From positions 124,001-188,000 of the forward strand of contig JAHDLB010000010.1 in the NCBI GenBank assembly GCA_018432315.1: a stretch of DNA of 64,000 nt, in the 5' to 3' direction. The position numbers were made by a program, and so were the translations under genes. Source of the DNA: Anaerolineae bacterium. GTDB taxonomy: Bacteria; Chloroflexota; Anaerolineae; Aggregatilineales; Aggregatilineaceae. Positions 53,262 to 62,383 of this stretch are shown here, in pieces; the stretch's first letter is position 1; each line of letters starts with the position of its first letter. The notes beneath the pieces were generated by a model. It did not search any database. It was not told where the DNA came from and was given only the letters and a program-made list of their open reading frames with translations.

Positions 53262-54096
53262 GCCGGTCCCGGTCCTCGTCCGGGGCGGCGGCGACCTGGC
53301 CTCTGGCGTGGTCTACCGGCTGGTGAAGGCCGGGTTCCCGGTGATGGTGACCGAGCTGGCCCGGCCCCTCGCCATCCGGCGGGCGGTGGCCTTCGCCTCG
53401 GCTGTGTTCGAGGGCGAGATCGCCATCGAGGGCGTGCTGGCGCGCCGGGTGGCTGATCCCGCGCAGGCGCGGGCGATGGCCGCGCAGGGCATCGTGCCGG
53501 TGCTGGTCGACGAGGACGGCGCCGCGCTGGCGGCGCTCCAGCCGGCGGTCGTGGTCGATGCGCGGATGGCGAAAGTCAACCTCGGCACGGCGCGCGACGA
53601 TGCTCCGCTGGTGATCGCGCTGGGGCCGGGGTTCGAGGCCGGTGAAGACTGCCATGCCGTGATCGAAACCAACCGCGGGCACTACCTGGGGCGGGTCATC
53701 TGGCGCGGGGCAGCCGAGCCGGACACCCGGCAGCCGGGCAGCGTCAAAGGGCACGTTGGCGACCGGGTACTGCGCGCGCCCGCGGATGGGGCGGTCGTGC
53801 CCCAGGCCGAGATCGGCGACGCGCTCCGCGAAGGGGACCGGGTCGCCACGGTGGGCGGCCAGCCGGTCGTCGCGCCGTTCGACGGGGTTCTGCGCGGGTT
53901 GATCCATCCGTCGGTGCCGGTCCGGCGCGGGATGAAGATCGGCGACGTGGACCCGCGCGGCAACCGGGATCACTGTTTCACCATATCCGAGAAATCGCTG
54001 GCAATCGGCGGCGGCGTGCTCGAAGCGATACTCAGCGCGCCCCAGCTTGCCGGGATATTCAGAAAGGCCGGACACATGCCGGACGAGGCAAGGTAG
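53242..54096 (+). CDS. yqeB: YqeB/EF2563-family Se-dependent Mo-hydroxylase accessory protein
   Basis: The 284-residue protein opens [23 protein letters not shown], the signature of the EF2563 (YqeB) family associated with selenium-dependent molybdenum hydroxylases. The middle has [31 protein letters not shown] and GRVIW. Its role is taken to be maturation of labile-selenium Mo enzymes, with YqeC. Its presence next to two XDH-type enzymes suggests at least one is of this type; selenium use is not proved. It overlaps the Moco subunit by 20 bases. Confidence 0.85.
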   Translation: MASASFEPVPVLVRGGGDLASGVVYRLVKAGFPVMVTELARPLAIRRAVAFASAVFEGEIAIEGVLARRVADPAQARAMAAQGIVPVLVDEDGAALAALQPAVVVDARMAKVNLGTARDDAPLVIALGPGFEAGEDCHAVIETNRGHYLGRVIWRGAAEPDTRQPGSVKGHVGDRVLRAPADGAVVPQAEIGDALREGDRVATVGGQPVVAPFDGVLRGLIHPSVPVRRGMKIGDVDPRGNRDHCFTISEKSLAIGGGVLEAILSAPQLAGIFRKAGHMPDEAR

Positions 54097-54099
54097 CCT

Positions 54100-55476
54100 A
54101 TGCGCCTGCGAGATGCGTTGGGCATCCAGCGTGGAGACGTGGTGGCGTTTGTGGGAGCCGGCGGAAAGACGTCGGCTCTGTTTCGGTTGGCGCACGAACT
54201 GCGCGAGGACGGGTGGCGCGTGTTGGGCACGACCACCACGCGCGTCGCCATGTACGAGGTCGAACAGGCGCCGTTCTGGACTCCGCTCAGGGCCGATATG
54301 TCGCCATCACAGATTCGTGAATGGCTCAACGAGCACGGCTTCGTGTTCCTGTACGGGACGCGCGAAGCGTCGCGTCACAAGATCACCGGCCTGCACCCGG
54401 AGGTGCTGGCGGGGATCGTCGATTCGGTGAATTCCGACGCGCTGCTGATCGAGGCCGACGGCGCGCGCCGGCTGCCGCTGAAGGCCCCGCGCAACCACGA
54501 GCCGGTCATTCCGCCGGATACGTCGCTGGTGGTGCCAGTGGGCGGCATCGACGCGCTCGGCCAGCCGCTGGACGAGGACCACGTCTACAATGCGGCGCGG
54601 ATCAGCGAGCGGTACGGTTTTCCCGAAGGGGCCGAGATCCTGCCGCCATGGATGGCCGTGATCCTGCGCGATGCCGAGTTGGGGCTGCGCGGCGTGCCGG
54701 AGCAGGCGCGGGTGGTCGCGCTGCTGAACAAGGTTTCGCTCCAGCCGCACGACCGGGAGCGCGCTCGCCGCGTGGCGCAGCTCATTCTGCGGTCCGACCG
54801 CGTCGACGCGGTGGCCCTGGGCGCGATGCAGGTGCCCGATCACCCGGTCCACGAGCTGCAGCGGCGCGTGGGCGTGATCGTGCTGGCGGGGGGCATGTCG
54901 GCGCGGATGGGACGCTCCAAGCCGCTGCTGCCCTGGGACGGGCGCACGGTCATCGAAACGATCGTGACCCGGCTGCTCGCCGCGCGCCCGGCGGAGATCG
55001 TCGTCGTGACCGGATACCAGGCGGACGGGGTGCGGCGCGCCCTGGGTGACCTGCCGGCCGGGATCGTCCACAACCCGGACTTCGAGCGCGGCGAGATGCT
55101 GTCGTCGTTGCAGGCTGGCCTGCGCGCGCTGCCGGACTCGGTGGCGGCGTGCCTGGTGGTGATGGGCGATCAGCCGTTCATCGATGGGCGGGTGGTCGGA
55201 CAGGTGCTCACGGCCTACGCCGAGGGGCAGGGGAACATCGTGGCGCCGGTCTATCGCGGCCAGCGCGGGCACCCGGTCCTGTTCGACCGGCGATTCTGGC
55301 CCGATCTGCTGGCGCTGGAGAGCGGCGCGCCGCGCGACGTGATTCGCCGCTACCCGGATCAACTGGCAACCGTCGAGGTCGATACGGACAGCATCGTGCG
55401 CGACATCGATACGCCCGAACAGTATCGCTTCGAGTTGTTCAGAGCGGGGCTTCCCCAGCCGGTGCCCCGCGATTAG
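54100..55476 (+). CDS. YqeC-MocA fusion protein
   Basis: The 458-residue protein joins two maturation factors. Residues 1-250 are YqeC-like, with the P-loop FVGAGGKTSALFRLAHEL, TTTTRV and LLIEADGARRLPLKAP. Residues from about 258 on are a MocA/MobA-like nucleotidyltransferase: VIVLAGGMSARMGRSKPLLP, EIVVVTGYQADGV, VVMGDQPFIDG and the metal-binding RGHPVLFDRR. MocA transfers CMP to molybdopterin for XDH-family enzymes. In E. coli the two are separate genes (yqeC, mocA). It follows YqeB by three bases and is the last plus-strand gene of the island. Confidence 0.87.
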   Translation: MRLRDALGIQRGDVVAFVGAGGKTSALFRLAHELREDGWRVLGTTTTRVAMYEVEQAPFWTPLRADMSPSQIREWLNEHGFVFLYGTREASRHKITGLHPEVLAGIVDSVNSDALLIEADGARRLPLKAPRNHEPVIPPDTSLVVPVGGIDALGQPLDEDHVYNAARISERYGFPEGAEILPPWMAVILRDAELGLRGVPEQARVVALLNKVSLQPHDRERARRVAQLILRSDRVDAVALGAMQVPDHPVHELQRRVGVIVLAGGMSARMGRSKPLLPWDGRTVIETIVTRLLAARPAEIVVVTGYQADGVRRALGDLPAGIVHNPDFERGEMLSSLQAGLRALPDSVAACLVVMGDQPFIDGRVVGQVLTAYAEGQGNIVAPVYRGQRGHPVLFDRRFWPDLLALESGAPRDVIRRYPDQLATVEVDTDSIVRDIDTPEQYRFELFRAGLPQPVPRD

Positions 55477-56273
55477 GGCGTGGGCGTGACGGCTTCGCTG
55501 CCGCCGATCGGCGTGGGCGTCGGCGGCGGATCGCTGAAGTGGATGGTGATCTCGCACAGCGCCCGCATCATGTTCGTGTTGTCGAAAACCACCAGCCGGA
55601 AGCGATAGCGGCCCGGCGCGAACCCAAACGGCAGGATCTCGCCCAGGGGACCCTCGACGACAGGCTCGGTATAGTTCCCCCCGATGACGCCGAACTCGGT
55701 CCCGCTGACATCTTCCTTGATCTCGAAGCGGTAGAACGCGAAGTTGCTAACGCTGGCGGTGCCGATGACCGTCGTCGCTTCGAAGATGAGCTGCCCGTTG
55801 CCGGGGATCAGCATCCAGGCGCTGTCCTGCGAGCAGCCGACCGGCTCGGAAGCGTCGGGCAGGATGGTGCCCACCGGCGTCATCGTGGGGATGGGCGTGG
55901 CGAAAACGTTCGGCCCTTCGATCTGTCCGCCCGTGTTGCCCAGCGAAATGGGCGGGCCGGCGACCGGCGTGCTGGTCACGAACTGCTGAAGTTGGACGAC
56001 GGGGCCCGTGTCGCCCAGGCGAATGTCGCGCAGGGTAGGGGCCATCATGTTGGCAATGGCCCACACCGCGATGGCGAACTCCAGCAGCAGGCCGCCGAAG
56101 GTGATGGCGTTCGCCTGCCGGACCAGGGCCTGCTCGCGCTCCAGCTTGAACTGCGCGACGGACAGCTCGCGCCGCGCCCGGCGCAGCCGGTACGCCATGA
56201 ATAGGATGCCGCCGGCGCACAGAATATACAGCCCCTCGGCGATTCTCTCGATAAAAAAGACCAGGCTACTCAT
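55473..56273 (-). CDS. Membrane-anchored protein of unknown function
   Basis: The 266-residue protein has two N-terminal membrane segments (GLYILCAGGILFMAYRL and FGGLLLEFAIAVWAIANMM), a Thr/Pro/Gly-rich stretch, a beta-rich soluble domain (about 140-250) and a Thr/Pro C-terminus. It overlaps the pnp gene by eight bases upstream and the convergent YqeC-MocA gene by four. Function unknown. Confidence 0.6.
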   Translation of the reverse strand: MSSLVFFIERIAEGLYILCAGGILFMAYRLRRARRELSVAQFKLEREQALVRQANAITFGGLLLEFAIAVWAIANMMAPTLRDIRLGDTGPVVQLQQFVTSTPVAGPPISLGNTGGQIEGPNVFATPIPTMTPVGTILPDASEPVGCSQDSAWMLIPGNGQLIFEATTVIGTASVSNFAFYRFEIKEDVSGTEFGVIGGNYTEPVVEGPLGEILPFGFAPGRYRFRLVVFDNTNMMRALCEITIHFSDPPPTPTPIGGSEAVTPTP

Positions 56274-57159
56274 GCTCTGGATGGTTTTCCACCTCAGCCG
56301 GATCGTAGGGCGGCATCTGGCGCAGCACGCCGCGAATCAAAACGGCGAGCCGGGGCACGATCTGGCGGCCCAGGCGCAGCACGTCTTCGTGGCTGACTTC
56401 CTCGCTGGCTTCGGGATCGTCGATCGACAGGTTGGTGATGCTCGAAAAGCCCAGGACGCGCATCCCGGTATGATACGCTACGATCGTCTCGTGCGCGGTG
56501 GACATGCCGACCGAGTCGCCGCCCAGCGCGCGCAGCATGCGGACTTCGGCGGGCGTCTCGAACGACGGGCCGGCCAGCCCGACGTAAACTCCCTCGCGCA
56601 CGGGAATGTCGTTTTCGGCGGCGACGCGATGCGCCAGCTTGCGCAGGCCGGGATCGTAGATGTGCGTGCAGACCGGGAAGCGGGGGCCGAAGCTGTCCAG
56701 GTTCGGGCCGCGCAGCGGGTTGAAACCCGCCAGCCCGGTGAAGGCGATGTGATCTTCGATGATCATGATGTCGCCCGCGCTGAAGCTCGCGTTGAGGCCG
56801 CCCGCGGCGTTGGTAACCACCAGCGTATTCACGCCCAGCAGGCGCATGACGCGCACCGGCAGCGTGACCTGGCCCATGCTGTAACCCTCGTAGAAATGGG
56901 TGCGGCCCTGCATGACCACGACCGGCTGGCCTTCGAGCTCGCCAAAGACCAGGCGGCCCGCGTGGCCTTTCACGGTCGAATGGGGCCAGTGGGGAATGTC
57001 CTGGTAGGGGATGACCTGGGGGGACTCGATCTCGTCCACCAGCGGGCCCAGGCCCGACCCCAGGATCAGCCCGATAGCGGGCGACCCTGCGATTCGCGCG
57101 CGGACGGCATCGGCGGCAGCGCGGTAGTGCTCTTCAGGAACGAACTCGGTTGCGGCCAT
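56266..57159 (-). CDS. punA: Purine nucleoside phosphorylase
   Basis: The 297-residue protein is a class I trimeric-type PNP that splits inosine, guanosine and their deoxy forms with phosphate. Seen are LILGSGLGPLVDEI, VKGHAGRLVFGELEG, MQGRTHFYEGYSM, NAAGGLNASFSAGDIM, GPSFETPAEVRML, GMSTAHETIVA and SITNLSID with the conserved Asn. ATG 57159 follows GGGAGT. It would supply free purine bases to the convergent catabolic island. Confidence 0.95.
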   Translation of the reverse strand: MAATEFVPEEHYRAAADAVRARIAGSPAIGLILGSGLGPLVDEIESPQVIPYQDIPHWPHSTVKGHAGRLVFGELEGQPVVVMQGRTHFYEGYSMGQVTLPVRVMRLLGVNTLVVTNAAGGLNASFSAGDIMIIEDHIAFTGLAGFNPLRGPNLDSFGPRFPVCTHIYDPGLRKLAHRVAAENDIPVREGVYVGLAGPSFETPAEVRMLRALGGDSVGMSTAHETIVAYHTGMRVLGFSSITNLSIDDPEASEEVSHEDVLRLGRQIVPRLAVLIRGVLRQMPPYDPAEVENHPEHE

Positions 57160-57199
57160 TCAATACTCCCAGCAGTGCGACAAGGTAACTAACGCCCCT

Positions 57200-57208
57200 A
57201 TTTTAACA
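57200..57208 (-). promoter_or_regulatory. Extended -10 element of the pnp gene
   Basis: The minus strand reads TGTTAAAAT, an extended -10 box (TGn plus TAAAAT), about 40 bases before the pnp start codon. No good -35 box is visible. Confidence 0.35.
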
Positions 57209-57251
57209 CTTGAAACGCAGACTCCACACCCATACGATGTGTATGACAGGG

Positions 57252-57257
57252 TATAAT
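57252..57257 (+). promoter_or_regulatory. Possible -10 box of the small gene at 57389
   Basis: A perfect TATAAT lies at 57252-57257, 132 bases before the next plus-strand start codon. No clear -35 box is visible, so this is weak evidence. Confidence 0.35.
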
Positions 57258-57388
57258 GGGCGCGTACAGACCCGGTCGCTGAGGAATTTCAGACGACTTT
57301 CACGTCTGCATGCCCGTTTTCGTCCAATCGACGATATACTCGGGATAAGGTTGTAGAATTGCTCGAATTTCCCCGCCGGAGGTTGCCC

Positions 57389-57622
57389 ATGAGGGTCGAG
57401 AAGGCCACGGCCCGCTATCTCGACATGTATCAGAAACTGTACCATCGCTCCCCGCGCGAGCTGCGCGACCTGGGGAACGACTGGGTTCTGGTCAATGGTG
57501 CACGGATGAGTGTCGACCAGTTGGAGAACCTGACCGGCGAGCTTGCCCTCGAATACGAACGCTACGTGAAGACGCGTCGCAGCGCCGTCCAACGGCTGCT
57601 CAACTGGTTTCTGCGCGCGTAA
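57389..57622 (+). CDS. Small helical protein of unknown function
   Basis: The 77-residue protein begins at ATG with CCGGAGG upstream. It is charged and mostly helical (TARYLDMYQKLYHRSPRELR, VDQLENLTGELALEYERYVK). A further upstream TTG at 57359 is less likely. No family is recognised. Confidence 0.6.
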   Translation: MRVEKATARYLDMYQKLYHRSPRELRDLGNDWVLVNGARMSVDQLENLTGELALEYERYVKTRRSAVQRLLNWFLRA

Positions 57623-57724
57623 AATCCCCGGCAGCCTGCCACCCCATTCGATTTACAGTGGGCTGTGTGGTCCCGAAACCGCTATATTTGTCCTGGGTAA
57701 GGTACGGACAAACAGGGGGTTGTC

Positions 57725-58087
57725 ATGGGATCGCATCCGATCAATCTGCTGCTCCGCTTCGTGTTGGAACTGGCTGCTTTGGCGGCGGCAGGCTATTGGG
57801 GCTGGACCGAGAAATCGGGCGGCTGGCGATGGGCGTGGGCTATCGGGCTGCCGCTGGTGATGGCGGTGCTGTGGGGCACGTTCCGCGTGGACGGCGATCC
57901 TAAGGATGCGCCGGTGCCGGTGCCCGGTATCGTGCGCCTGCTGCTGGAGGCGGCGTTCTTCGCGACCGCCGTGGTGCTGCTGGCGGCGGCAGGACAGTCC
58001 CAGCTTGCGATTATCTTCGGCGTGGTGATTCTCGTCCACTATGCCGTGTCCTACGACCGCATCGCGTGGCTGTTGGAGCAGAAGTGA
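57725..58087 (+). CDS. YrdB-family (DUF2568) membrane protein
   Basis: The 120-residue protein has four membrane segments and the family pattern LLLRFVLELAALAAAGYWGW, WAIGLPLVMAVLWGTFRV and HYAVSYDRIAWLL. The function of the family is unknown. The start has GGGGGTTGTC upstream. Confidence 0.8.
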   Translation: MGSHPINLLLRFVLELAALAAAGYWGWTEKSGGWRWAWAIGLPLVMAVLWGTFRVDGDPKDAPVPVPGIVRLLLEAAFFATAVVLLAAAGQSQLAIIFGVVILVHYAVSYDRIAWLLEQK

Positions 58088-58103
58088 GCGAGCGGGCGTT
58101 GGC

Positions 58104-59210
58104 TCACACCAGCAGCGTGCAGTCGCCCAGGCTGTAAAAGCGGTACTCCCGCGCGATGGCCTCTTCGTACGCCTGCAAGATGCGCTCGCGGCCCGTGAAG
58201 GCGCTCACCAGCATGAGCAGCGTCGAGCGCGGCAGGTGGAAATTGGTGAGCATGACGTCCACGGCGCGGAAGCGATAACCCGGCGTGATGTAGAGGTCCG
58301 TGTCTTCGTCGATGGCGACGACCGGGCGCCAGGGGCACAGGTTGTCTTCGAGATGGGTCAGAGTGCGCTGGACGCTGTCCGGATCGTTGCGCAGCGTGCC
58401 GTAGGCTGCCGACCGGATCGCCGCCGTCTCCAGCGTGCGAACGGCGGTTGTCCCGATGGCGACGATGCGGCCCCCGGCCAGCTTCGCGTTGTTGATCACC
58501 TGGGCGTCCTCGGGCGTGAGCACTGCGCGCTCGGTGTGAATCTTGTGATCCTCGATGTGCTCCTCGCGGACGGGCGCGAACGTGTCCAGCCCGATGTGCA
58601 GCGTACAGTAAGCGATCTCGATTCCGCGCCGCTTGAGGTCGATCAGCATCTCGCCCGTGAAGTGCAGCCCGGCGGTCGGCGCGGCGGCTGATCCGTCGTA
58701 GCGGGCGAAGACCGTTTGGTAGCGGCTGGCGTCGGCGAGTGGGGTGGTGATGTACGGCGGCAGCGGAGTCTGGCCGATGTCGTCCAGGTAGGGGCGAATC
58801 GGCTCGGCAAACTCGACCAGCCGCTGGTTCTCGCCGCGCTCCTCGATCACAGTTGCCCGGATGGCCTTGTGGTTCCCCTGGCCGACTTCGAGCCGGGCGC
58901 CTACCCCGATGCGCTTGCCACCCACGACCACCAGCCAGCGCGTGTCGGAGAGCTGGCGCAGCAGGAGGATCTCCGCCGCGCCGCCGGTTGGGACCTTGCG
59001 AGCGGGCAGCCGCGCGGGGATGACCCGCGTCTGGTTGAGCACGATGACGTCCCCGGCGTTCAGGTAGTCCGGCAGATCGCGAAACCGGCGGTGTTTGATC
59101 GCGCCGGTGGCGCGATGCAGCACCAACATGCGCGACGCGTCGCGGGGGTTGGCGGGCGTCTGGGCGATGCGATCGAGCGGCAGATCGTAGTCGAAGTCAG
59201 AGAGTTTCAT
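58104..59210 (-). CDS. queA: S-adenosylmethionine:tRNA ribosyltransferase-isomerase
   Basis: The 368-residue enzyme adds the epoxycyclopentane ring during queuosine synthesis. Seen are LSDFDYDLPLDRIAQTPA, RDASRMLVLHRATG, GDVIVLNQTRVIPARL, the SAAAPTAGLHFT segment and LTNFHLPRSTLLMLVSAFTG. The length is usual. It follows DUF2905 and ruvB on the same strand, a common order. Confidence 0.95.
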   Translation of the reverse strand: MKLSDFDYDLPLDRIAQTPANPRDASRMLVLHRATGAIKHRRFRDLPDYLNAGDVIVLNQTRVIPARLPARKVPTGGAAEILLLRQLSDTRWLVVVGGKRIGVGARLEVGQGNHKAIRATVIEERGENQRLVEFAEPIRPYLDDIGQTPLPPYITTPLADASRYQTVFARYDGSAAAPTAGLHFTGEMLIDLKRRGIEIAYCTLHIGLDTFAPVREEHIEDHKIHTERAVLTPEDAQVINNAKLAGGRIVAIGTTAVRTLETAAIRSAAYGTLRNDPDSVQRTLTHLEDNLCPWRPVVAIDEDTDLYITPGYRFRAVDVMLTNFHLPRSTLLMLVSAFTGRERILQAYEEAIAREYRFYSLGDCTLLV

Positions 59211-59216
59211 GGCGGC

Positions 59217-59456
59217 TCAGCGGTTGATGAGGCGGATGACGATATTCAGGGCCAGCGAGAGGAGCAGGCTGATGATGATCATGCTCACCAGCGGGAAGAA
59301 GCACGAGTAGTTCTTGCCCTCGATGCGGATGTCGCCGGGCAGGTGGCCGAGATGTTTGAGAAGCGGCACGCGTCCGATCACCAGGAATAGTCCCCCCACG
59401 AGGATCAGGGCGATGCCCGCCAGGATGATCAACCGGCCCAGGTCGTTGAACGTCAT
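59217..59456 (-). CDS. DUF2905 membrane protein
   Basis: The 79-residue protein has two membrane segments (LIILAGIALILVGGLFLVIG and FPLVSMIIISLLLSLALNIV) flanking LPGDIRIEGKNYSCFFPL, the DUF2905 signature. It lies between ruvB and queA, its usual place. Function unknown. Confidence 0.85.
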   Translation of the reverse strand: MTFNDLGRLIILAGIALILVGGLFLVIGRVPLLKHLGHLPGDIRIEGKNYSCFFPLVSMIIISLLLSLALNIVIRLINR

Positions 59457-59477
59457 CGGTCGTCTCCTGTGCCGCCA

Positions 59478-60503
59478 TCAAAACAGCGAGGTCTGGCGCG
59501 GCGGGCGGCTGTCGTCGAGGCCGAGATGATCGTAGGCCAGGCGCGTGGCGACGCGCCCGCGCGGCGTGCGCTCGATGAATCCCAGTTGCAGCAGGTATGG
59601 CTCGTAGACGTCCATGATCGTGTCGGATTCCTCGCTGATCGAGGCGGCGATGGTGTCTAGCCCTACCGGGCCACCCTCGAATTTCTCGATGATGGTCAGC
59701 AGCACGCGCCGGTCGATGTCGTCCAGGCCCAGCGGATCGATTTCGAGCAGGTCGAGCGCCTCGGCGGCAACGTCACCCGTGATGTCGCCGTCGGCCCGCA
59801 CCTCGGCGTAGTCGCGCACGCGCTTGAGCAGGCGCAGGGCGACGCGCGGCGTGCCCCGGCCCCGGCGCGCAATCTCGAGGATGCCGTCCTCGTGGATCGG
59901 GACATTGATCAGCGTTGCGGCGCGCTCCACGATCTCGGACATGGCCTCCAGGCTGTAGAAGTCCAGCCGGTAGACCGCGCCAAAACGGGCGCGCAGCGGC
60001 GCGGTGAGCAGGGCCAGCCGGGTGGTCGCGCCTATCACGGTGAAGCGGGGCAGGTTCAGCCGCACGTTCTTGGCCGATGGCCCCTTGCCGATCACGATGT
60101 CCAGCGCGAAGTCCTCCATCGCCGGGTAGAGCACCTCCTCGACGGCGCGGCCCAGGCGGTGGATCTCGTCGATGAACAGCACATCTCCCTCGCGCAGATG
60201 GGTCAGGATGGCGGCGAGGTCGCCGGCGCGCTCGATCGATGGCCCGGCGGTGATGCGGATGTTGACCTCCATCTCGTTGGCGATGACGTGGGCGAAGGTG
60301 GTTTTCCCCAGGCCGGGCGGCCCGTACAGCAGGACGTGATCGACCGGCTCGTGGCGACCGCGGGCGGCCTCGATCAGGATGCGCAGATTTTCGACGACGC
60401 GCTCCTGGCCGGTCATCTCGTCGAGGCGGCGCGGGCGCAGGGCGTTGTCGAGGCGATCTTCGGTTCGTTTCTTGCCGCTGACCATGCGGCTGGCGTCGGA
60501 CAT
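59478..60503 (-). CDS. ruvB: Holliday junction branch migration ATPase RuvB
   Basis: The 341-residue AAA+ motor drives branch migration with RuvA. Seen are [14 protein letters not shown], Walker [11 protein letters not shown], Walker [28 protein letters not shown] with the arginine finger and a C-terminal winged helix [20 protein letters not shown] follows GGAAGGA. RuvA and RuvC are not in the window. Confidence 0.97.
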   Translation of the reverse strand: MSDASRMVSGKKRTEDRLDNALRPRRLDEMTGQERVVENLRILIEAARGRHEPVDHVLLYGPPGLGKTTFAHVIANEMEVNIRITAGPSIERAGDLAAILTHLREGDVLFIDEIHRLGRAVEEVLYPAMEDFALDIVIGKGPSAKNVRLNLPRFTVIGATTRLALLTAPLRARFGAVYRLDFYSLEAMSEIVERAATLINVPIHEDGILEIARRGRGTPRVALRLLKRVRDYAEVRADGDITGDVAAEALDLLEIDPLGLDDIDRRVLLTIIEKFEGGPVGLDTIAASISEESDTIMDVYEPYLLQLGFIERTPRGRVATRLAYDHLGLDDSRPPRQTSLF

Positions 60504-60537
60504 GCGTTCTGTTCCTTCCGTCGAGTGTGCTGGATGG

Positions 60538-60566
60538 AGTATACCGGGAGGGCGCGAGAAGGTAAA
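60538..60566 (-). promoter_or_regulatory. Promoter of ruvB
   Basis: On the minus strand TTTACC (60566-60561), a 17-base spacer and TATACT (60543-60538) match the -35/-10 pattern, 35 bases upstream of the ruvB start. Confidence 0.5.
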
Positions 60567-60569
60567 GGT

Positions 60570-60597
60570 TTGCGTTGGCAGGGGAGGACGTTACAAT
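60570..60597 (+). promoter_or_regulatory. Promoter of upp
   Basis: TTGCGT at 60570-60575, a 16-base spacer and TACAAT at 60592-60597, with the start codon at 60631. It is divergent from, and next to, the ruvB promoter. Confidence 0.5.
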
Positions 60598-60630
60598 TTG
60601 CGGCGCATGGACTGCTCGAAGGAGAAGTGT

Positions 60631-61263
60631 ATGTCCGACTCCAAGATCCACATATCCGATCATCCCCTCGTGAAACACAAGCTGACCCTGCTGCGGCGGG
60701 TGCAGACGGAGCACAAGAAGTTCCGCGAGTTGATCCGCGAGCTGGCGATGCTGCTGGGATACGAAGCGATGGCCGATCTGCGGCTGGTAGACTGCACGGT
60801 CCAGACGCCCATGGCCGAAACCAGGGGGTACCATCTCGAAGAGGACGTCGGCCTGGTGCCCATTCTGCGGGCCGGGTTGGGTATGGTCGATGGCATCCAC
60901 GAGATGATTCCCGGCGCGCAGGTGTGGCACCTGGGCATCTACCGCGACGAGAAGACGCTGCGCCCGGTGTCGTATTACAACAAGCTGCCGATCGAGCCGA
61001 CGGTCCAGGTCTGCCTGATCCTGGACCCCATGCTGGCGACGGGCGGATCGGCAGCGGCGGCGATCGAGGTGTTGAAACATTGGGGCGTGCGGCGGATCAA
61101 GTTCGTGGGGTTGATCGCGGCGCCAGAGGGAATCGCGACCGTGACAGCGGCGCACCCCGACGTGCCGATCCACCTGGCCGCGGTGGACGATCACCTGAAC
61201 GAGCACGGTTTCATCGTGCCCGGCCTGGGCGACGCGGGGGACCGCCAGTTCGGGACGGCGTAG
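60631..61263 (+). CDS. upp: Uracil phosphoribosyltransferase
   Basis: The 210-residue salvage enzyme makes UMP from uracil and PRPP. Seen are [34 protein letters not shown], the PRPP loop [18 protein letters not shown] and the uracil-binding C-terminus [20 protein letters not shown] 60631 follows GAAGGAGAAG; the longer open frame is not used. It is divergent from ruvB. Confidence 0.96.
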   Translation: MSDSKIHISDHPLVKHKLTLLRRVQTEHKKFRELIRELAMLLGYEAMADLRLVDCTVQTPMAETRGYHLEEDVGLVPILRAGLGMVDGIHEMIPGAQVWHLGIYRDEKTLRPVSYYNKLPIEPTVQVCLILDPMLATGGSAAAAIEVLKHWGVRRIKFVGLIAAPEGIATVTAAHPDVPIHLAAVDDHLNEHGFIVPGLGDAGDRQFGTA

Positions 61264-61312
61264 GCGTGGGGTAGGTGCCGGCTCGCAGTCGAGCCAGATC
61301 GTATGGGGAACT

Positions 61313-62383
61313 ATGTCACAGGACCACGCGCTGTCCTTTATCGTGGTGTTTGCCCTGTCGTTTGGGATGTCCGCGCTGTTCACCCCGGTCGCGCGGCGGC
61401 TGGGGGTACGTTGGGGGATCGTGGACCGGCCCCGCAGCCGCCACCAGCACGACCGCCCGACGTCCAAATTCGGCGGATTGGCGCTGTACGTCGCCTTCAC
61501 CACGGCGGCGGTCGTTGCCCAGTTCCTGCCGGTAGTGCGCACCGACGACAAGGAAATCATCCGCCTGATCGGCCTGCTGTTGGGCGGCGCTTTTTTGTTC
61601 GTGTTCGGGCTGCTGGACGACAAATACGAGTTCGGCGCGCTGCCGCAGTACATCGCCCAGCTTCTCGCCGCCGCTGTCGCGGTCGTGTTCCTGATCTTCA
61701 TCGAGCAGTTCAACAACCCACTGACCGGCCAGCTCACGCCCGAATGGCCGTACGTCGTCACGGTGACGATCACCCTGTTCTGGCTGGGGCTGATGATGAA
61801 CACCGTCAACTGGCTGGATGGGTTGGACGGACTCGCCGCCGGGGTGTGCGCGGTGGCGGCGCTGATGATCTTCATTCACGCCGCGTTCCGCCTGGACCAG
61901 GTGAGCGTGAGCCTGCTGCCGCTGGCGTTGTTGGGCGCCGCGCTCGGCTTTCTGCCGTATAACTTCCACCCGGCGCGCGTGTTCATGGGCAGCAACGGCG
62001 CGCTCTTTCTCGGCTATACGCTCGGCGTGCTGGGCATCATCGGCGGGGCGAAGATGGCGACGATCTTGCTGGTGATGGGCCTGCCGCTGCTGGACGTGGT
62101 CTGGCAGATCGTGCGGCGCGTGAGCGCCGGGGCGAACCCGACCCAGGGCGACCGGGGGCACGTTCACTACCGGCTGCTCGCGTTGGGGCTGTCCCAGCGG
62201 CAGATCGTGCTGGGCTATTACCTGTTCTGCACGCTGTTCGGGGCGATTGCGCTGGTGACGGCCAGCCGGTTGTTCAAGTTGATCGCGCTGCTGGTGATGG
62301 GCGCGGTCATCGGCGCGGGATTCCTGGTGCTCAGCCGCCGCACCCCGCTCGATCCGGCGCCGGGCGAAGGACCCGAAGCCTAG
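61313..62383 (+). CDS. WecA/TagO-type undecaprenyl-phosphate sugar-1-phosphate transferase
   Basis: The 356-residue integral membrane enzyme moves a sugar-1-phosphate from a UDP-sugar to undecaprenyl phosphate. Seen are FGGLALYV, the FGLLDDKYE Asp pair, MMNTVNWLDGLDGLAAG, and the cytoplasmic loop GDRGHVHYRLLALGLSQRQ. About ten membrane segments are present. It overlaps the convergent gene by four bases. WecA, TagO and RgpG have similar motifs and cannot be told apart here. Confidence 0.88.
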   Translation: MSQDHALSFIVVFALSFGMSALFTPVARRLGVRWGIVDRPRSRHQHDRPTSKFGGLALYVAFTTAAVVAQFLPVVRTDDKEIIRLIGLLLGGAFLFVFGLLDDKYEFGALPQYIAQLLAAAVAVVFLIFIEQFNNPLTGQLTPEWPYVVTVTITLFWLGLMMNTVNWLDGLDGLAAGVCAVAALMIFIHAAFRLDQVSVSLLPLALLGAALGFLPYNFHPARVFMGSNGALFLGYTLGVLGIIGGAKMATILLVMGLPLLDVVWQIVRRVSAGANPTQGDRGHVHYRLLALGLSQRQIVLGYYLFCTLFGAIALVTASRLFKLIALLVMGAVIGAGFLVLSRRTPLDPAPGEGPEA

